Shown: positions 41,701 through 54,970, counted from the first letter of the stretch. The stretch: DNA of 64,000 bases from Ooceraea biroi (GCF_003672135.1 NC_039511.1:4056464-4120463); one strand, 5' to 3'. Made by a program: numbers and translations. The notes: generated by a model from the letters alone, not told the origin.

Positions 41701-43528
41701 GCTATGTACACTCGTAGCCGCATTACATCCAATTATCACCGATTACGAAACAGCCTGTATAACCGCGCTACAATTAATAGTATATTATATCGTCGTCGCT
41801 ATCATTGTCGCTATCATTCTCCGCCTCGTCCGTCCTTCTTCTCCTTCGCGTCGCGCGGAAGGTCGTTATGATCGCATTAATTACACCGTTAGATACGGTT
41901 ATCACTCGAGAGAATGGCGACGGGGCTGCGAGCCGTTAAGGGATGAGAGAAGCGGCCGCGCGCCTCCCCTACCGTCGCGATAATCGATATTTATTTATTA
42001 TCGTAGTAACGGTCGTTGGCGCGCGCTTTATCGGCTCGTGTTCCAGCCACGCAGATATCGATTAACGTGGTCGACGGGCGTGCAATCGGGTCGTTCTGTG
42101 TGTGCATGCGTCTGCCACTCTTTCTGGCTCCGACCAATTTTCGATGACACGCGCGACCGGCACGAGAATGAGCCGCGTATTCCCTTTCGCTTGTATTTGT
42201 TCTCTCGTGACAAACGCCGTTTCGCGAACGCGAAGCTCGCGCGACGTAACGCTCTCCTCGCGATTTATCTCCTCGCGATCGCGGATTCATAACGAATCAG
42301 CGCGCGGTCACTGACGTGACCGAAATATATCGGCGCCGCTAGGATAAATCCGCGCGATGATGGCTATCGCGCGAGCTATCGATCGAATCCGGGAATGGAA
42401 TCGCGAGAAGGTGCATGTAGGTGTACAGAAACTGTATCTGTGAAACGGACCAAAAAAAATGTCCGTTGTTACGCAGCTTCTTGCTATTCTTGGAAAGAAG
42501 AATATATCGTGTTAAAAATTGCCAATGACGTCAAAAAGGTAGCACGTGTAGCACGTGTCTTATAATATAATTTCATGCTTCATACAATGCATAATAAATT
42601 ACCGCTTTAATAGACAACTGTGTTAGACTGTAATAGACACCTGAAATACGAAAGCGAAACGGGGTTCGTTTAGGTATAATCGTTACATAGACAAAAAAAA
42701 CTTTCTTGCAGATTACGCGTGTCGTATTATTATTGTAGTTCCAATCGATCAATCTGATGTTCATAAATCGAGTGATGTGTTTCATTACTTTTGGTTTAGT
42801 AGTCAGACGAGAACAGATTAATTAACTTCGTTAGCAGTTGCTTGGCATTTAATTTCAATGAAACATTCAACAAACAGAAATGTCCAACCAAAATTTAATA
42901 TTGAAGACCACTGGTAAAAAAAAGATCAATATCGGTCAAACTAATCATCAAAAATTGGTCACTCCGCGGTATATCCCGATTTTCCGCCGACGACTTCTCG
43001 TCACGTCGCCTCTCGCCTCTCATCTCCCATCGCACGCTCTCACGCAAGCCTCTCGCACGCGCATAAGCGACAAAACCGACAAATGCCGGACACGCGATGA
43101 TTTTGCGGCCGCTCTGTCGACTCACCAGCCATTGTTCAGCGCGGCACTCTCCGGCTTCACCCGCGATTACAGCCTCCTTCGTCCTTTTCATCCTCGATGC
43201 GACACGTGCGAGCGTTTCGTCGACTCCATCGATGGCGTTGTGCCCTCTCGGTGGCTGCCTACATACATATATGCCTGTACCACATCGCGCTGCTCCGTTA
43301 ATTAATTGCCGTGCCCGCTATCCTCGTTGTGCAGGAAGGTTAATCCCCTTAGCGATCGAGTAAGAACCGAAGCGATGATTATCGAAGCTCCCACAGTTCC
43401 CTTCCGATTCCTTATCTCTCTATTCCGTCTCTCTATTCGTCTCATCCGCTCCCTCGTCTTCGTTGGCCGTTCTCCATTCCCCTCCCTCGCATCCCTCATC
43501 GCTTGCTCTTCACGCGGACTGACCGTAC

Positions 43529-43554
43529 TCTCTCTCTCTCTCTCTCTCTCTCTC
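43529..43554. repeat. (TC)n microsatellite
   Basis: A pure TC run of about 26 nt in a pyrimidine-rich stretch. Confidence 0.9.
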
Positions 43555-46500
43555 GTCCTCGAGAGAGTCCCGGCGCGCTAATTTGGCTCCTTCGATCCGG
43601 TTCACTTACCCTTCCCTCCCCCTCCGCGTTTTCGCACCCCTAACATGTGTATCCTGATTCTGCTCGGCGATCCGTATATACGCGAACAGCAACACCGAGC
43701 CTCCTCAGCATCCCTCTGTTGCACCACCAACAAGCACCGTCAACAGCACCACCGCGGCTGCCGCGCGCGCGGGCCCCGGCGGGTAAAATGTCTCTCACCC
43801 TCCTCTCCGACTCTCCCGCAGATTATACAATTAATCAATTAGTATATGTAATTAATCTCTTTACACCTATTATACACATATATGAAATATATTATACCGT
43901 TACCTTTTACGTGAGCAAATAAATTGATTATTATATCGTCGGCGCGGGCCACGCGAGCGCCCTACCGCTCCGTCGGCCCTCGCCCCCTCTCGTTCCCCTT
44001 ATCGGCGTATAAACAACGTGTACGTATGTGATGCATGTATGCGTGTGTACAGATGTGTAGATAGAGTGGCGTTCTCTCGGTGTGCCTACGAATCTTGTGT
44101 GTCAAGCGCTTGCGTCGTATCGCGTGTATGCGTGTACCTTTATGTGCGTGTATGTACATGATGTGCATAGCTGTGTGATACGTATGCGCGGTCGCTCGTG
44201 TGTGTTTAATCTTCAGCGGCTCTAATTACGTCCTTCTCCTTTTCTTTCCTTTTTTTCTTTGCCTTTCCCTCTTCCTCTCCCTCTCGTCCCCAGTGGGGTA
44301 AAACTATTCGAAACCGTGTCATCTTTAACTTGCGTCGCGTTCTTACCGAGGGATTATTCCTCGCCGTCCCGCAGTAGTAACCGTCTCGCGTTTCGCATTT
44401 CCCAGTCCTGCGTCATTTTGACTCCCGTTAAAACTTATCCCCGCTTTTTACTGGCCGCCGTGAAACGCCACGACGAACCTCTGCGTCACGACCAATCGTG
44501 AACGAGCGCGAGCATGCATGCCGGAAACTCTCTCGCATCCCTCGTCGTCGCGGTGTCTCTCTTGTTCATCTCTTCTTGCCACTCCTCTCATTCGTTCCGC
44601 CTCACGTGCGCTCTCTCTCTCGCTCTCTCGTCTTCTCGCAAGTATGCAGTCTGTATTGATCCACGTTTATGTACGCGGGACAGAAAGAAGAAATTACACA
44701 TCCACACACGCAGACGCACGTAACACTCGCGCGCGCAGTACCGTGGTCGATGTACCGCCATCGAAGAGAAGAAGCCGAAGAAGAGACGAACGACGAGTTA
44801 TGATCCACGACGAGTTATGATTGATACTCGAGTCTTTCCCCATCTCCTCCACGGACGAGCCAACTCTTCAACCCTTGTGCTTCATGGCGAAATTGCATAC
44901 ATGAGTATGCATGAGTAAAGTGGCTTTCCGTGTTTTTATGACGATAATTCTCGTGCCCGAAATAATTAATGCACGACGCGCGAGCATTAATTTATATCTT
45001 TTTTCCGTGATTGCTTTTTCATTTCCCGACGTTGTGATTAATAATTAAATCGCATTCCTCGCTTTAGCTGAATTGTTTTAATGATGTAAATCGATCATCG
45101 TAAATTATGCCGCAATATTGTTCAGATGAAATAATGCCTCGTATTTATAAAGATACCTACACGTGTTCGACATCAATTACATGTATCCACGAGAATCTTT
45201 AACGTTTCAAGTTGAACGTCCACATTTACGTTGAGCATAGATCAATCTCGCTACACGCGGGGGAATTATACATCGCGATTACTTATTCACGTAAACACGC
45301 GTGCGATTAGTTATTCAGGCAATCGTGAGTCATCGTCATGTAATCGATTCTCGACGATTCCACCTAATCGCAAAGTCTCTTTTTGCTCCATACGCGGGCA
45401 TTGGTTGAATAGCGGTTATCAGTGATAATTGCGAGACTTCCCGTAAGATGAGCTCTCTTCCCATGACGGGAATAATAAAGTATCGGAAGAGAAAGAAAGC
45501 AAGGAAACTTGTACGTCGAACCTTTTGGCACGTGGGCGAGCTGGCTCGTGGCTGAAACCGCTTTTTGGCACGACGTGAATCCTATCACCATTATCCGTTC
45601 TATTCATCCGTCCTATCGACCGCCGTTTACTCCACCGGCGCTACTCACCCCGTCATCGTTGCCCTTACAAGTTGACTAAGTAGATTAGACAGAGACCGCG
45701 TCTAAAATTGGCAGTTGTTCGCAAGGTTGTCGTTCGATTTATGTTTGTTCCTCTCGCGCGACTCCCGGCCTTCCTGATAACCCTGATTTTCGGAGACGCG
45801 CGCACGTCTACGGCGAAGGTGTGGCACCTCCCAGGACCCAGCGACCCTGTTTCGGAAGCCGCTATTAATTATGACATTAATTATGGGACAAATCGACGAG
45901 AGAGTGGACGCTCTTCGCGCAAATTATTTTGCCAATCAATTATTCCCAGTAGTCATACCACTCTCGTCAAGCGCTCGGATGCTGTCCGGAGCACTCGATA
46001 CGTCGGAATAATCGATCAACCGAATAATTTGCTTCGATAATTGGGCGCTCGTGTAAATTACTCGAATGTCGAATCGCTCCCGCATCGATAACGGCATATC
46101 CACGTCGATATCCGCATCAAGTGGGCGATCATTACTCAGAGGAAAAATGCGTTGATGATTCCATCAAGAATCATTAATGGACCGATAGAAGATGAACCAG
46201 CAGATCAATAGAAAGTTTAGCTGATATTCTTGGTAATATCGGTTGGAAATGCCGCAAATTAAAAAGCTTTTACCGAATTTCAGAGATTCAGCGATTGTGG
46301 AATCAAGGATCTCGAGGCGAATTTCGATATTTCAACAAATTTCGAAACGATCGGAGATTATTTCAATAAATGGAAAATGTCGCGTGCAAATTTGTTTCAC
46401 TGCGAAAAATTTGTGAAAGGCAAGAGCCTCATGCAAAATTCTTTCATGGGAGTGCGCGGAGATTCTCCCTCGCTATATCGGCGCGAAAAGAGCTTTACGT

Positions 46501-47454
46501 ATACGCCCGTAATGGGTCCAGGTTGGCGCCGGAAGATGTACGCGCGTGTCCAACACATGTATCATATATACCATATTATGGAGGTATGCCGCGCGCGCGC
46601 GTGTGTGTGGGTGGCGTTTGGTGCTGGTACACGTGTATTCATATATGTATGCGTATCATATATGCCAAACGTGCGTGTAATGTAATATGTATGTATGGTG
46701 TGAACGCGTGTGTGTATCTCGGAGTGTACGCATCTCCTCGCGCGCTCTCTGTAAACGTCTTCTTATATAAAATCGGCAGTTCGGGCAGTTCGACGTCTCG
46801 CCGCACGACTCTAGCCTTACGTATGAAACCAGATTTACAAAAATACGGTGCGCGTGTTTTTCGCGTATTTGGCACTTTTTCACCTCTCTCTCGCCCAACC
46901 TCTCGTTCTGCATCTCGCTTGTCTCTCTCCCTCTTCCCCTTGCATACTTCTCGCACGCATTCTCTCCTCCCTTCCCTCTCTTTCTCTCTTTCATTCTCCC
47001 TTTCTCTTGCATCCTCGTCCGTTCTTCACTGACTTTCTCATCCTCGCATTCGTTCCCTCTCGCGCTCTGTTCCTGTTTCTCCCGCACACGCATACACATG
47101 CGCGCTCCAACTCGCTATCGTCTCACTTTGTCACGAAAGCTCTCCTACTCTCGTGTACCATGCGGTCGCACGCCCTTATCTCCATCCCGAAGGGTAGTCG
47201 GATTAAAAAGTTCAATCGATCCGCCCTTTTCGGAGGAGGGAACGGTATTCCGCTCCGCTCAGACGCGACGACGGCCACTCGCTCGTGACCGGCAATCTGT
47301 CGCATCGCAAAATCCCTCACATGCGTGTCCGTCCATGGAGCCGTGGCGTCGGGACCACGACGTCGTGTCCTTTGGCACCAGTGATCGAGAGAGAGTCCTC
47401 TTCCACGTCGACGCGAAAATCGGCAGTTTCGATGATGGGCGGCCGCGGGGAACA

Positions 47455-47570
47455 ACGACGACGGCGACGGCGACGGCGACGGCAGCGGCAGCAGCGACGA
47501 CGATTACGACGACTGCGGCAACAATGGCGACGGCGACGTCGACGACGACGACGACGACGGCGACGTGGAA
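47455..47570. repeat. GACGGC/ACG trinucleotide-type repeat in the receptor 3' UTR
   Basis: More than 100 nt of ACG, GGC and GCA triplet runs lie within 80-195 nt of the receptor stop codon. On the receptor mRNA (- strand) these read as CGT/GCC runs. The tract should be transcribed as proximal 3' UTR. The 261-codon + strand frame covering it is an artefact of triplet repetition. Confidence 0.85.
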
Positions 47571-47646
47571 GACGCTGTCGTCGGCGCCTGCGACGATCGG
47601 CCGACCGCCATCGTGGACGCGGCGCGAAGCCGCGCGGGATCGTCGA

Positions 47647-47850
47647 CTAGTCCTCCTCGGGGCCCATGTTCATCAGCATCATCTTCTTCTTGGCGATCTT
47701 GCTGTACTTGATGTCGATCGGCTTCGTGGTGTCATAGAGGCTCGGCGCTTGCAGAATAATCAGCGCCGTGCCGAACACGCAGGCCAGCGTGAAGATCCAG
47801 AGGAAGATCCGGTCGAGTACCATCGCGACGTACTTCCAGTCCTCCTCCAC
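47647..47850 (-). CDS. nAChRalpha1: nAChR alpha last coding exon: TM4 and C-terminus
   Basis: After an acceptor CAG the exon reads VEEDWKYVAMVLDRIFLWIF. TM4 spans about residues 10-32 and is followed by ILQAPSLYDTTKPIDIKYSK and a short tail ending GPEED. TAG is at 47649-47647. Length (67 codons) and content match the last exon of insect alpha1 subunits. The 3' UTR begins immediately in triplet-repeat DNA. Confidence 0.95.
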   Translation of the reverse strand: MEEDWKYVAMVLDRIFLWIFTLACVFGTALIILQAPSLYDTTKPIDIKYSKIAKKKMMLMNMGPEED

Positions 47851-50800
47851 CTGGGAACAACACGGAAGACACGTGCGTCATAGTTGGATTAACAAAGTGC
47901 GAAATTATTTTCGCAATCATCGTCAACATCATTTGAAATCGCGTGCCTAATGCATTCGTGGTCTAATTGTATAAAAGAACATAATTTTATCACAAACAGA
48001 ATATCCGACATACTAATACGTATTCCAATATCTAAGACCTTTATGTTATTTTATATGAGATTTTTTAATCGTAAATGATGATCGTATGCTTTTCCGAGTC
48101 GCTTATGTTATCACAGATCTGCCTATCGCGAATCGCGAAAGAGGCGCGCGTGAAGGCGCCCCGTTTATATGGAAGTCCCGCGGATGTGGAACCCACAAAA
48201 TGGGGAAAATCTTTTGGATCAAGAGAGCCTTCCGCGCATATTTAGTATCAAGAGCTCGCCGGGCGTATCCGTTACCCGAGTAACAAAAAGCGTATACGAC
48301 GAACCGGGAAAACGAGTCTCTGTTTTCACGTGATCCGCTGGAGCACTCTCGCAACGCACCCCCGTAGGTCTCGCACGTCCGGAGACACGAGGGAAAGGAA
48401 CGATCGATCCCTTGCGCCAAGGGGGTGTATTGACTTCCTTAGATTCCCCACTGCGACAGGGCGGCAGCCGGGAGACGATAAAACAGTCACCCAATACTTT
48501 TATGATATCTCCACGAGTACGACGCGCCGAATGTTGCTCGCTACCACTTCGATCACCATTTTACCTCGTATCTCTTTCGCTCTTTCTGACTTGTCGCGAT
48601 GTCTGCCGGGGAAATATCATTGCCCCGAGAGCGCTTTTAGCGCGTGATCTCGCTTTCTTGGATGGATATTCGATTAACAAGCAGAGAAAACGGATAAACC
48701 ACTAATGCGTCGTGAAAAGACACTTATGTCCACACAATATGTATAATGCATATATAACTAACTGAGAACATTGAGAAATTTGATATGAACAATCATCACG
48801 TTCGTGATCACAGATAATAAATTGAGAACACATTTTATTTAAAAAAAAATAAAGTTAGTTTGCAAAGATCGTTTAATGCTTGAATAAAGCGTGAGATTTA
48901 ACGCTGATTTTACAATTATTCTACCAACTAATTTCCTGATGTATTTTCTTGTTATTAAAAATTCTTTTAAAGTTTGAGAATGTCTATCTATGTTGTTTAT
49001 CCATTAAAGATCGTTTCACGTCTTTTCGATCATGTATAGTTTCACGTAGCAAGATGGGATAGCATTATGCGGTTCTATCAAATCGAGCCAAAACTTGGCT
49101 ACAACAACGGAATTGGCTGCTGCATCATCCTCCACCTCTCGTGTTACATGCAAACGTATTTGCATATTCTACGTTCGCGCGGAAACGTATATATAATCGT
49201 ATACACAGTATTCTATGATGGCATACATAGCGATAAGCATATAATGCATTTACTGTAAAGGTATTCGTGCGTATTGTTCTATATAAGACGTGCCCAAAAT
49301 AACATTACATGGTATTTTTAGCATAACTAAATAGATATCAGAAACCTGGTGTTGTGTCTCTCTCAGAATAATATTACCGATTCAACTAAGATTTACAAAA
49401 CAACATCGAAACTTGGAAAAGCTTTCTCATGAATTATTGTCGGACAGAATACAAGCTAACGAAAAAAGAAAATTCCTCACAATATGCTGATATAATTCCG
49501 TGAATTCAAAATGTTTGTTTAAGTTGTCACAGTATTAGTTATATTATACAATATTACTCGTGTTTCTCTGACACATAGCATCTTAATTCCGTGGGATAAT
49601 ATTTTCAGGGCACTTCGTATGTACGCTCGCAAGTGTATATTCTTGTCGTAAAACGGGTGCATTTGGCAATGAACGGCACTGTGCCGCAATGCGTTCTCCG
49701 GCATGTACTTTGCGCAAATAAGTTATGCGAGCGAGGGGTGGTCTTAAGTGAAGCTTCATTGAGCTTGGCTCGCCGCGCTGAGGATACCGGGGATATCCGC
49801 AGATCCGCTCTGGCAAACTGCGTATCCGGAAATTAAGCCGCATCCGGAATCACGGGGTTTCAATTTAGCCCGAAGACAGCCATCGGGGTGGTGAGCAAGA
49901 TGCCCCGAAATCCCTGCGGAAGCTGGACACGCGGAGTCATTCCTCGTAAAGTTCGGGATCGATATTTATTAGGGAGCATTTCGAGCTGTATTCCGAACGG
50001 TTTAAATGCGATCAGGTCCACGCCCGAAAAGTAAGAATATCTCATGCTTATATTGCGCGTTCAGGAGGAAACGGCACGGCGGAATCGAGCGGAGACAAGA
50101 CCGAAAATCTCTCCCATTTATTCGACTCTATCTTTCTCAATATTTCCGGCGCCGTTATTTCATAGCCGTTGCCATGGATTATGTCTATCGTCGGGAGACC
50201 CGACGGGTTGAAGCTTCTTCGATTTTACGAAGGAGATTTCCAAATCTCAGGGGTATTGCGAAACGCGCGAGCGTCGGGTCGCGGTACGTTAGACGCTATA
50301 AAATTCGATACACCGCGAAAAATCGTTCGCACGGCGACGATAACAACCAATCGAAACGGTATTTTTGCACGGACGCTATTACCTCCTCCTGCTCCCGAAA
50401 CATTGATCGCTGTAGAATCGCGTTTACACGAACCTCGGCAAAGCGTTCGCGTACGGGTGCGAATCCGGGTGTATCAAACGCGTTCGCTCGTCTCTGGATT
50501 ATCACTCGCAGCCGGCGCCACCACTGCCGGTGACAATCCTGATCGCGGTTTCCCAAAGCGCTATTAACAGCCCCAAGCAAAAGTAATCCGTCATGTATAG
50601 TGCAATTTGCGCGCTGATCTCTTTAACCATGATCCTTGATCACAGCCGCACCGATAATTCGATCCTCGCAATTATCGGACGTGCAAACAACGCATCCAGC
50701 GTAATTAAGATATTTCGTGCGTATTGGACAATTACTGGCTCAGCGAAACTCATTACGGCCACTTTACGCGCGCGTTGTTTCCTCTGATAATATCCTGACG

Positions 50801-53800
50801 CGCAACAACATTAGCCGTAAAACAGATTGTGCAGTAAAGCGACATGTAAAACGCCGGCAAGACTACTACTTGGTACTCACGCTCTCAAACTTGTCCTTGT
50901 TCTTGGCATGCTGGGCGATGAAGCGGGCGTCGTCGATGGTCTTCTCGATCTCGCGTACCAACGGCTTCTCGAAGGTGGGGCTGACGTCCTCGTGAGCGTA
51001 GCCGGGGCTAGCCGGCCCGAAGAGATCGTCGTCCGCCCCGGGCAGTGGCAACGAGGGTAGGGGCTCCTCGAAGCAGGGTGCGACGGTGCCGACGGTGCCG
51101 ACGGCGCCGAGGTCGTACCTCGTCGCCGGCGGCGGCGGCCCGTGCGGCGGTACCTCGTACTCTCCGCTGAACCTCTTGCCGTAGTACTTGTCGTACTTAT
51201 CAGTCTCTTGTACATGGAACACATCGGTGAGGATGCCCTCGGGCGGCTTGCCGTTCGCCGCCTCGACATCGTCTTCGTCGTCGTCCTCGTCGTCGTCGAT
51301 GCCGTCGTCGTCGCTGGTGCCACCGGCAGCACTGATGCCGGCGCTCCTGCCGTCGTCCTCGTCGACTTCGTCGTCCTTCTTCGGTCGCTTAATCAGGAGG
51401 AACCGCGGCAGCACGTTGATGAATACCACCCGCACCCATCTAGACATGCGGTGAGTGACAGGCGAGCGGAAGTTCACGTTCAGCACGGCTATCGTGACGA
51501 CCACCGACAGCGTCACTAGCACCATCGTGAAGAGCAGGTACTTTCCCAGGAGCGGCACAGTGAGCGACGTGGGCGGTATTATCTCGGCCAGCAGCAGGAA
51601 GAACACCGTCAACGAGAGGAGTATCGAGATCGACAGGGAGACCTTCTCGCCGCTGTCGCTCGGCAGGTAGAACACCAGCACCGACAGGATGGATATGCCC
51701 ACGCACGGTATTATCAGATTCACCGTGTAGAAGAGGGTCTTGCGGCGCAGGGTAATGTTGAACACGATGTCGATATAGGGCTCCTCGCAGCATATGTAGA
51801 ATGCCTCCTTCCTTACGGCAGGCACTTTTATGATGTCCCACTCGACGGAGATATAATAGTCGGTCAGGTCGATCCCGACGTCGATTTCGTTCGAGTCCTC
51901 GGTCTGCGCGAGATGCCGCAGGTCGACCTGGAAACACGATGACCAGAGAACGTGAGCGACCGTCAATGGAATACAGTTTTTCGCAGATACGCAAAATGCT
52001 CATTAACGATAATACATCTCGGGCGGACGGGTAGAAAGTGCATCCAGAAATTTCATCGTCCGAAACTTACCTCAGCACCTCGAACGCGAATAAAATTGCA
52101 ACTGCGAATAATCATTTCTGGATATGCAGCATTGTGAAATATCTCAAATTTTCAAAGTATTTTCTCGCTTTATATTTTAATATAGCGAGGTTTCGTTACT
52201 TTTTTAATGCTGGCGTAATGAAATGCGCGCAATAAGTATCTTGCACGCAAATGCACGCGTATGCATGAATATTTTATCTCGAAACACGCGCGTTTTACCG
52301 CGACACACGCGTGTTATATCATTGAAATAAATTTATACTTTACATCAGCAAATATTTAGTACAACCTGGATATTTAGTATTGCGTAATGTAACGCGATAC
52401 CGGGAGTTTGTGCATACCGTGCCGCAGTCGAGAAATAAAAGTTCAATTGTTACAACAGCGATGCCAACTCCAGTTATAAATAATACGTATGATTATAAAA
52501 TGGCATTATGAGTAAAGCAATATTCTAAACTCCACTGAAAACGTAATTCTAAACGTAATTCAAAGTATCTCCTCTCTTTAGCGTGATTATTCCAATTGGA
52601 GATTCGTAATCCAACTAATCTTCAGAACGAATCCCCAACTCTCAAGCTACGCATCGCCGAAACAATCTTCGAGGTCTAATCCAGAATGGCCAAATCTAAA
52701 TTGTTATTCCACTCGACTGCGTCCCAATGTTCTGATCCTCGACTTGGCGCTCGATGCGGTACATACACGTAATCGAAGCACACCAATAAGAGATAAATCG
52801 GCAAACGCCGACTCTGAGGTACTTGAAGAGTCCAAAGATTATTATCTTAGCGCGCTGTCCCTAATCAGTGCCTCGGATAATCCACATAATGGAAGGAGCT
52901 TCTTGATAAAACGCGATAGTAATGTATGCATGGCTGCACAGCAAACGACGGAGTCTTGCTTCTTAACGTTCGCTCTTCAATTAACACTAGGTGGATCCTG
53001 TTCCAAGGAAAATTCCAACTTGATGTTCAGTCGTTTAACATCAAAAATTGTGAAGCCGAGAAATGAGATGCTGTCCAAGCAGGTCACCGAGGAATCCGAT
53101 CGCAATTTTGCTAGAGAGGATCTACAGCCGGGGAAAAGGATCCACCATCTAAGACCACCCTGTATACGCTTTCGCTGTGCTCTGCGAAGGAGGGACTTGC
53201 TCGATCCGCCAGTAGGGGTGCGACCGCCGCCGTCCAAATCCATTTCATCCCTCGCCGCAATCGATTCTCGGAGGGCTACGCGATTGTTTAAAAAAAAAGA
53301 AGAGAAAAAAGAAAGAAGGAGGAGTGCGCGGAGAGGAAAGGAAAGGAATGGAGCGGAAGGAGAAAGAGTGGATGGAGCGAACGGAAGAAATTGGATACCT
53401 CTAATGGCAGGGCGCGATAGGTTCTGGCTATCTCAAAGCCTCGCGGACCGTGGAATCGGAATAAAGTCTGAAGAGCCGAATCGTAGCCGCCATTGGAGCT
53501 TCGACGTCCGCTGGCTGATCCACCCTGGACCACTTTGGTGATCCGCCGATAGCTGTTCGGTGAACGATCGTTGCTCATTCACCGCGCTCTTTTCCCGCGC
53601 GTTTCCTACCCGCAGCAGTGCCTTACTCGGATTCGCTTCCTGCTTTCTCAATTCAATCCCTCGTCGGGACTCCCCTCTTTTAATTCGAGTTACAGAAGGA
53701 GCCGACGTAGCGGCGTAACGACCTATTCCAACTTTGCTCAGCGTCATTAAACATTCCAGCTTCCGCAAAGTGAAATAAAGTTATGAGCGAAGATTACGCG

Positions 53801-54970
53801 AGCTATTATTACCAGTTCTCCGAAAATTCGAAGTAATTTTTAAATAATAATGTTAAAGTACACGCACTGCTCCTTTGAAAACCACGGTACGATTTTCCCT
53901 AATCCAAATTTCCCCCGTAAGAATCTCTTATTTCAATGCGTTCATGTAACGTTGGCTTCTATTGTTTCATGATGAAAGTACATTGGCGATGTACCTAATT
54001 GTTACACTGATTTATTCACGTTACGATGTTAATACATAACGGTTAAATTGACACGCGAATATCGATCAGTCTGCACAGGCTACCTTGCAGCCAATCTAAT
54101 GTAGCTGAAATCCGGAATATTATAGGCGCGTTCCATCATCGTCGAACATCGTCGAGCTTCCCGAGGACTTTCTAGAAAATACACGTACCGGCATGCCGAC
54201 GAGCAAATTGATATCGAAGCACGGAAACAACGTTTATCCGCCACGCAGGTGAACGCGAAGGTTGATCAGCGGCGGCAGTGTGTTTCCGGAGTAGCTAGCG
54301 GACGAGCTCTTTCCGTCGAAATGGCTTATCCCGCGCAGACGTGGGATTTATATCCGCGACGGTGTACAGTGGTAAAACTCTCGCAGACAGGCGGATTTGT
54401 CAGTGACGGATATATCCGTCGGTCCGCGAGTAGAGCTTATCCATCGAACCAAGAGCGAAGGAAACGACTGCGGAATCATAATCGGCGGATCGGGACGTTC
54501 CATTGAAACCTGCATCTCTCACAGAGATCGTCTTTGAGATCGGAATACGCGCGGGAGAATGTTGTACACGTAGTGTTACGGTTTGCCTCGTTTCTACCTG
54601 TCCTCGGACGTTCCCTGCATTGTAACGTGCATTATTGCACGTTTCTTGCATAATATATAGACTAAAGTTATTCTCGATGCAAATATCCTTCATAACTTAT
54701 GGTTTCCACATGTAACGATTAATAATTACGTTAATCTATCAATGTGACTATTAATGAGACTATTAATGTGATCTATTAATCATGCTTACCGTGTAACCGT
54801 CGTAAGTCCACGAACCAAATTTCATAAAACAAGTCTGCTGGTCGAAGGGGAAGTACTCCACGTCGATCTCGCAAAATGATTTATAGATCGCTGGTGGCTT
54901 CCATATGACCTTCCCGGTATGATGCAAAATCGCTTTAGTCATGATGGTTACCTCGTAATTACCGTCGGCG
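47647..54970 (-). CDS. nAChRalpha1: Nicotinic acetylcholine receptor alpha subunit, alpha1-like (3' part of gene)
   Basis: Three - strand exons encode the C-terminal ~476 residues of a Cys-loop receptor subunit: 54970-54790, 51927-50881 and 47850-47647. Introns have GT donors and AG acceptors; the phase is 2 at the upstream edge and 0 at the two joins. The Cys-loop CEIDVEYFPFDQQTC, the vicinal cysteines in FYICCEEPY (which define alpha subunits), four membrane segments and the SLYDTTKPIDIKYSKIAKKK tail are all present. The intracellular-loop motifs RFSGEYE, LPLPGADDDLF and SPTFEKPLVREIEKT fit the insect alpha1 (Als) group better than alpha2-alpha4. The product forms acetylcholine-gated cation channels in neurons. 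Signal peptide and N-terminal exons lie beyond 64000, so the gene is partial here. The upstream intron holds a DIRS retrotransposon. Alpha1 versus another alpha is the main uncertainty. Confidence 0.92.
47851..50880 (-). other. nAChR intron between the loop exon and the TM4 exon
   Basis: A 3.0-kb intron bounded by donor GTGAGT (50880 downward) and acceptor CAG (47853-47851). I see no additional exon and no transposon in it. The open frames at 50006-50567 on + are antisense and lack any recognisable domain. Confidence 0.7.
50881..51927 (-). CDS. nAChRalpha1: nAChR alpha exon: loop C, TM1-TM3 and intracellular loop
   Basis: The 1,047-nt exon (349 codons, phase 0 at both ends) starts VDLRHLAQTEDSN. 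The vicinal cysteines are at exon residues 46-47. TM1 is about 64-88, the pore-lining TM2 about 95-117 (SGEKVSLSISILL...), TM3 about 128-150. The amphipathic post-TM3 segment runs to about 180. The long cytoplasmic loop contains an unusually acidic run (about residues 185-230, many consecutive Asp/Glu), then conserved HVQETDKYDKYYGKRF and LPLPGADDDLF. It ends in the MA helix before TM4 (AQHAKNKDKFES), where the donor GTGAGT follows. Confidence 0.95.
51928..54789 (-). other. nAChR intron between the Cys-loop and loop-C exons
   Basis: A 2.9-kb intron bounded by donor GTAAGC (54789 downward) and acceptor CAG (51930-51928). A 265-codon antisense frame (52744-53541) has no recognisable domain and ends in Lys/Arg/Glu-rich low complexity, so I treat it as chance. 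A small palindrome is at 54624-54643. Confidence 0.7.
54624..54643. repeat. Short perfect palindrome in an nAChR intron
   Basis: AACGTGCA and TGCACGTT flank a 4-nt loop, giving an 8-bp stem. No function is indicated. Confidence 0.5.
54790..54970 (-). CDS. nAChRalpha1: nAChR alpha exon: Cys-loop of the ligand-binding domain
   Basis: The 181-nt exon begins with the last base of a split codon (probably the Asn before ADGNYEVT) after an acceptor ending TTTTCAG. It ends ...YDGYT before donor GTAAGC. It carries the ADGNYEV motif, KPPAIYKSFCEIDVEYFPFD with the disulphide-forming cysteines 13 residues apart, and the aromatic MKFGSWTYDGY segment that helps shape the acetylcholine site. All residues expected of a functional subunit are present. 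Confidence 0.93.

Larger units (their letters stand above)
27200..47646. other. 20-kb repeat-dense, gene-free region downstream of the receptor stop codon
   Basis: This lies 3' of the - strand receptor gene, and some of it must be that gene's 3' UTR; its end cannot be placed by eye. It is full of simple repeats: CA/CG-CA near 28983-29115, TATG near 30395-30454, CGA near 30522-30546, TTA near 32213-32275, GT near 32408-32427, GATAC near 32519-32543, CGA near 32712-32757, CGTT near 39504-39540, TC near 43529-43554, GT-rich near 44010-44210, and ACG/GGC near 47455-47570. I see no exon with coding character on either strand, and no rRNA or tRNA. Confidence 0.5.

Noticed and set aside
46370..47032. 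220-codon open frame on +
   Set aside because: Composition follows pyrimidine-rich repeats (Leu/Ser runs); no domain or splice-linked exon.
47098..47883. 261-codon open frame on + over the receptor 3' UTR and last exon
   Set aside because: Its centre is pure Thr/Ala repeat translated from the triplet repeat and its end is the antisense of the TM4 exon.
52744..53541. 265-codon open frame on + in a receptor intron
   Set aside because: It starts with a non-ATG codon, has no recognisable domain, contains a Lys/Glu/Arg low-complexity run and is antisense to a good gene; most likely a chance frame.
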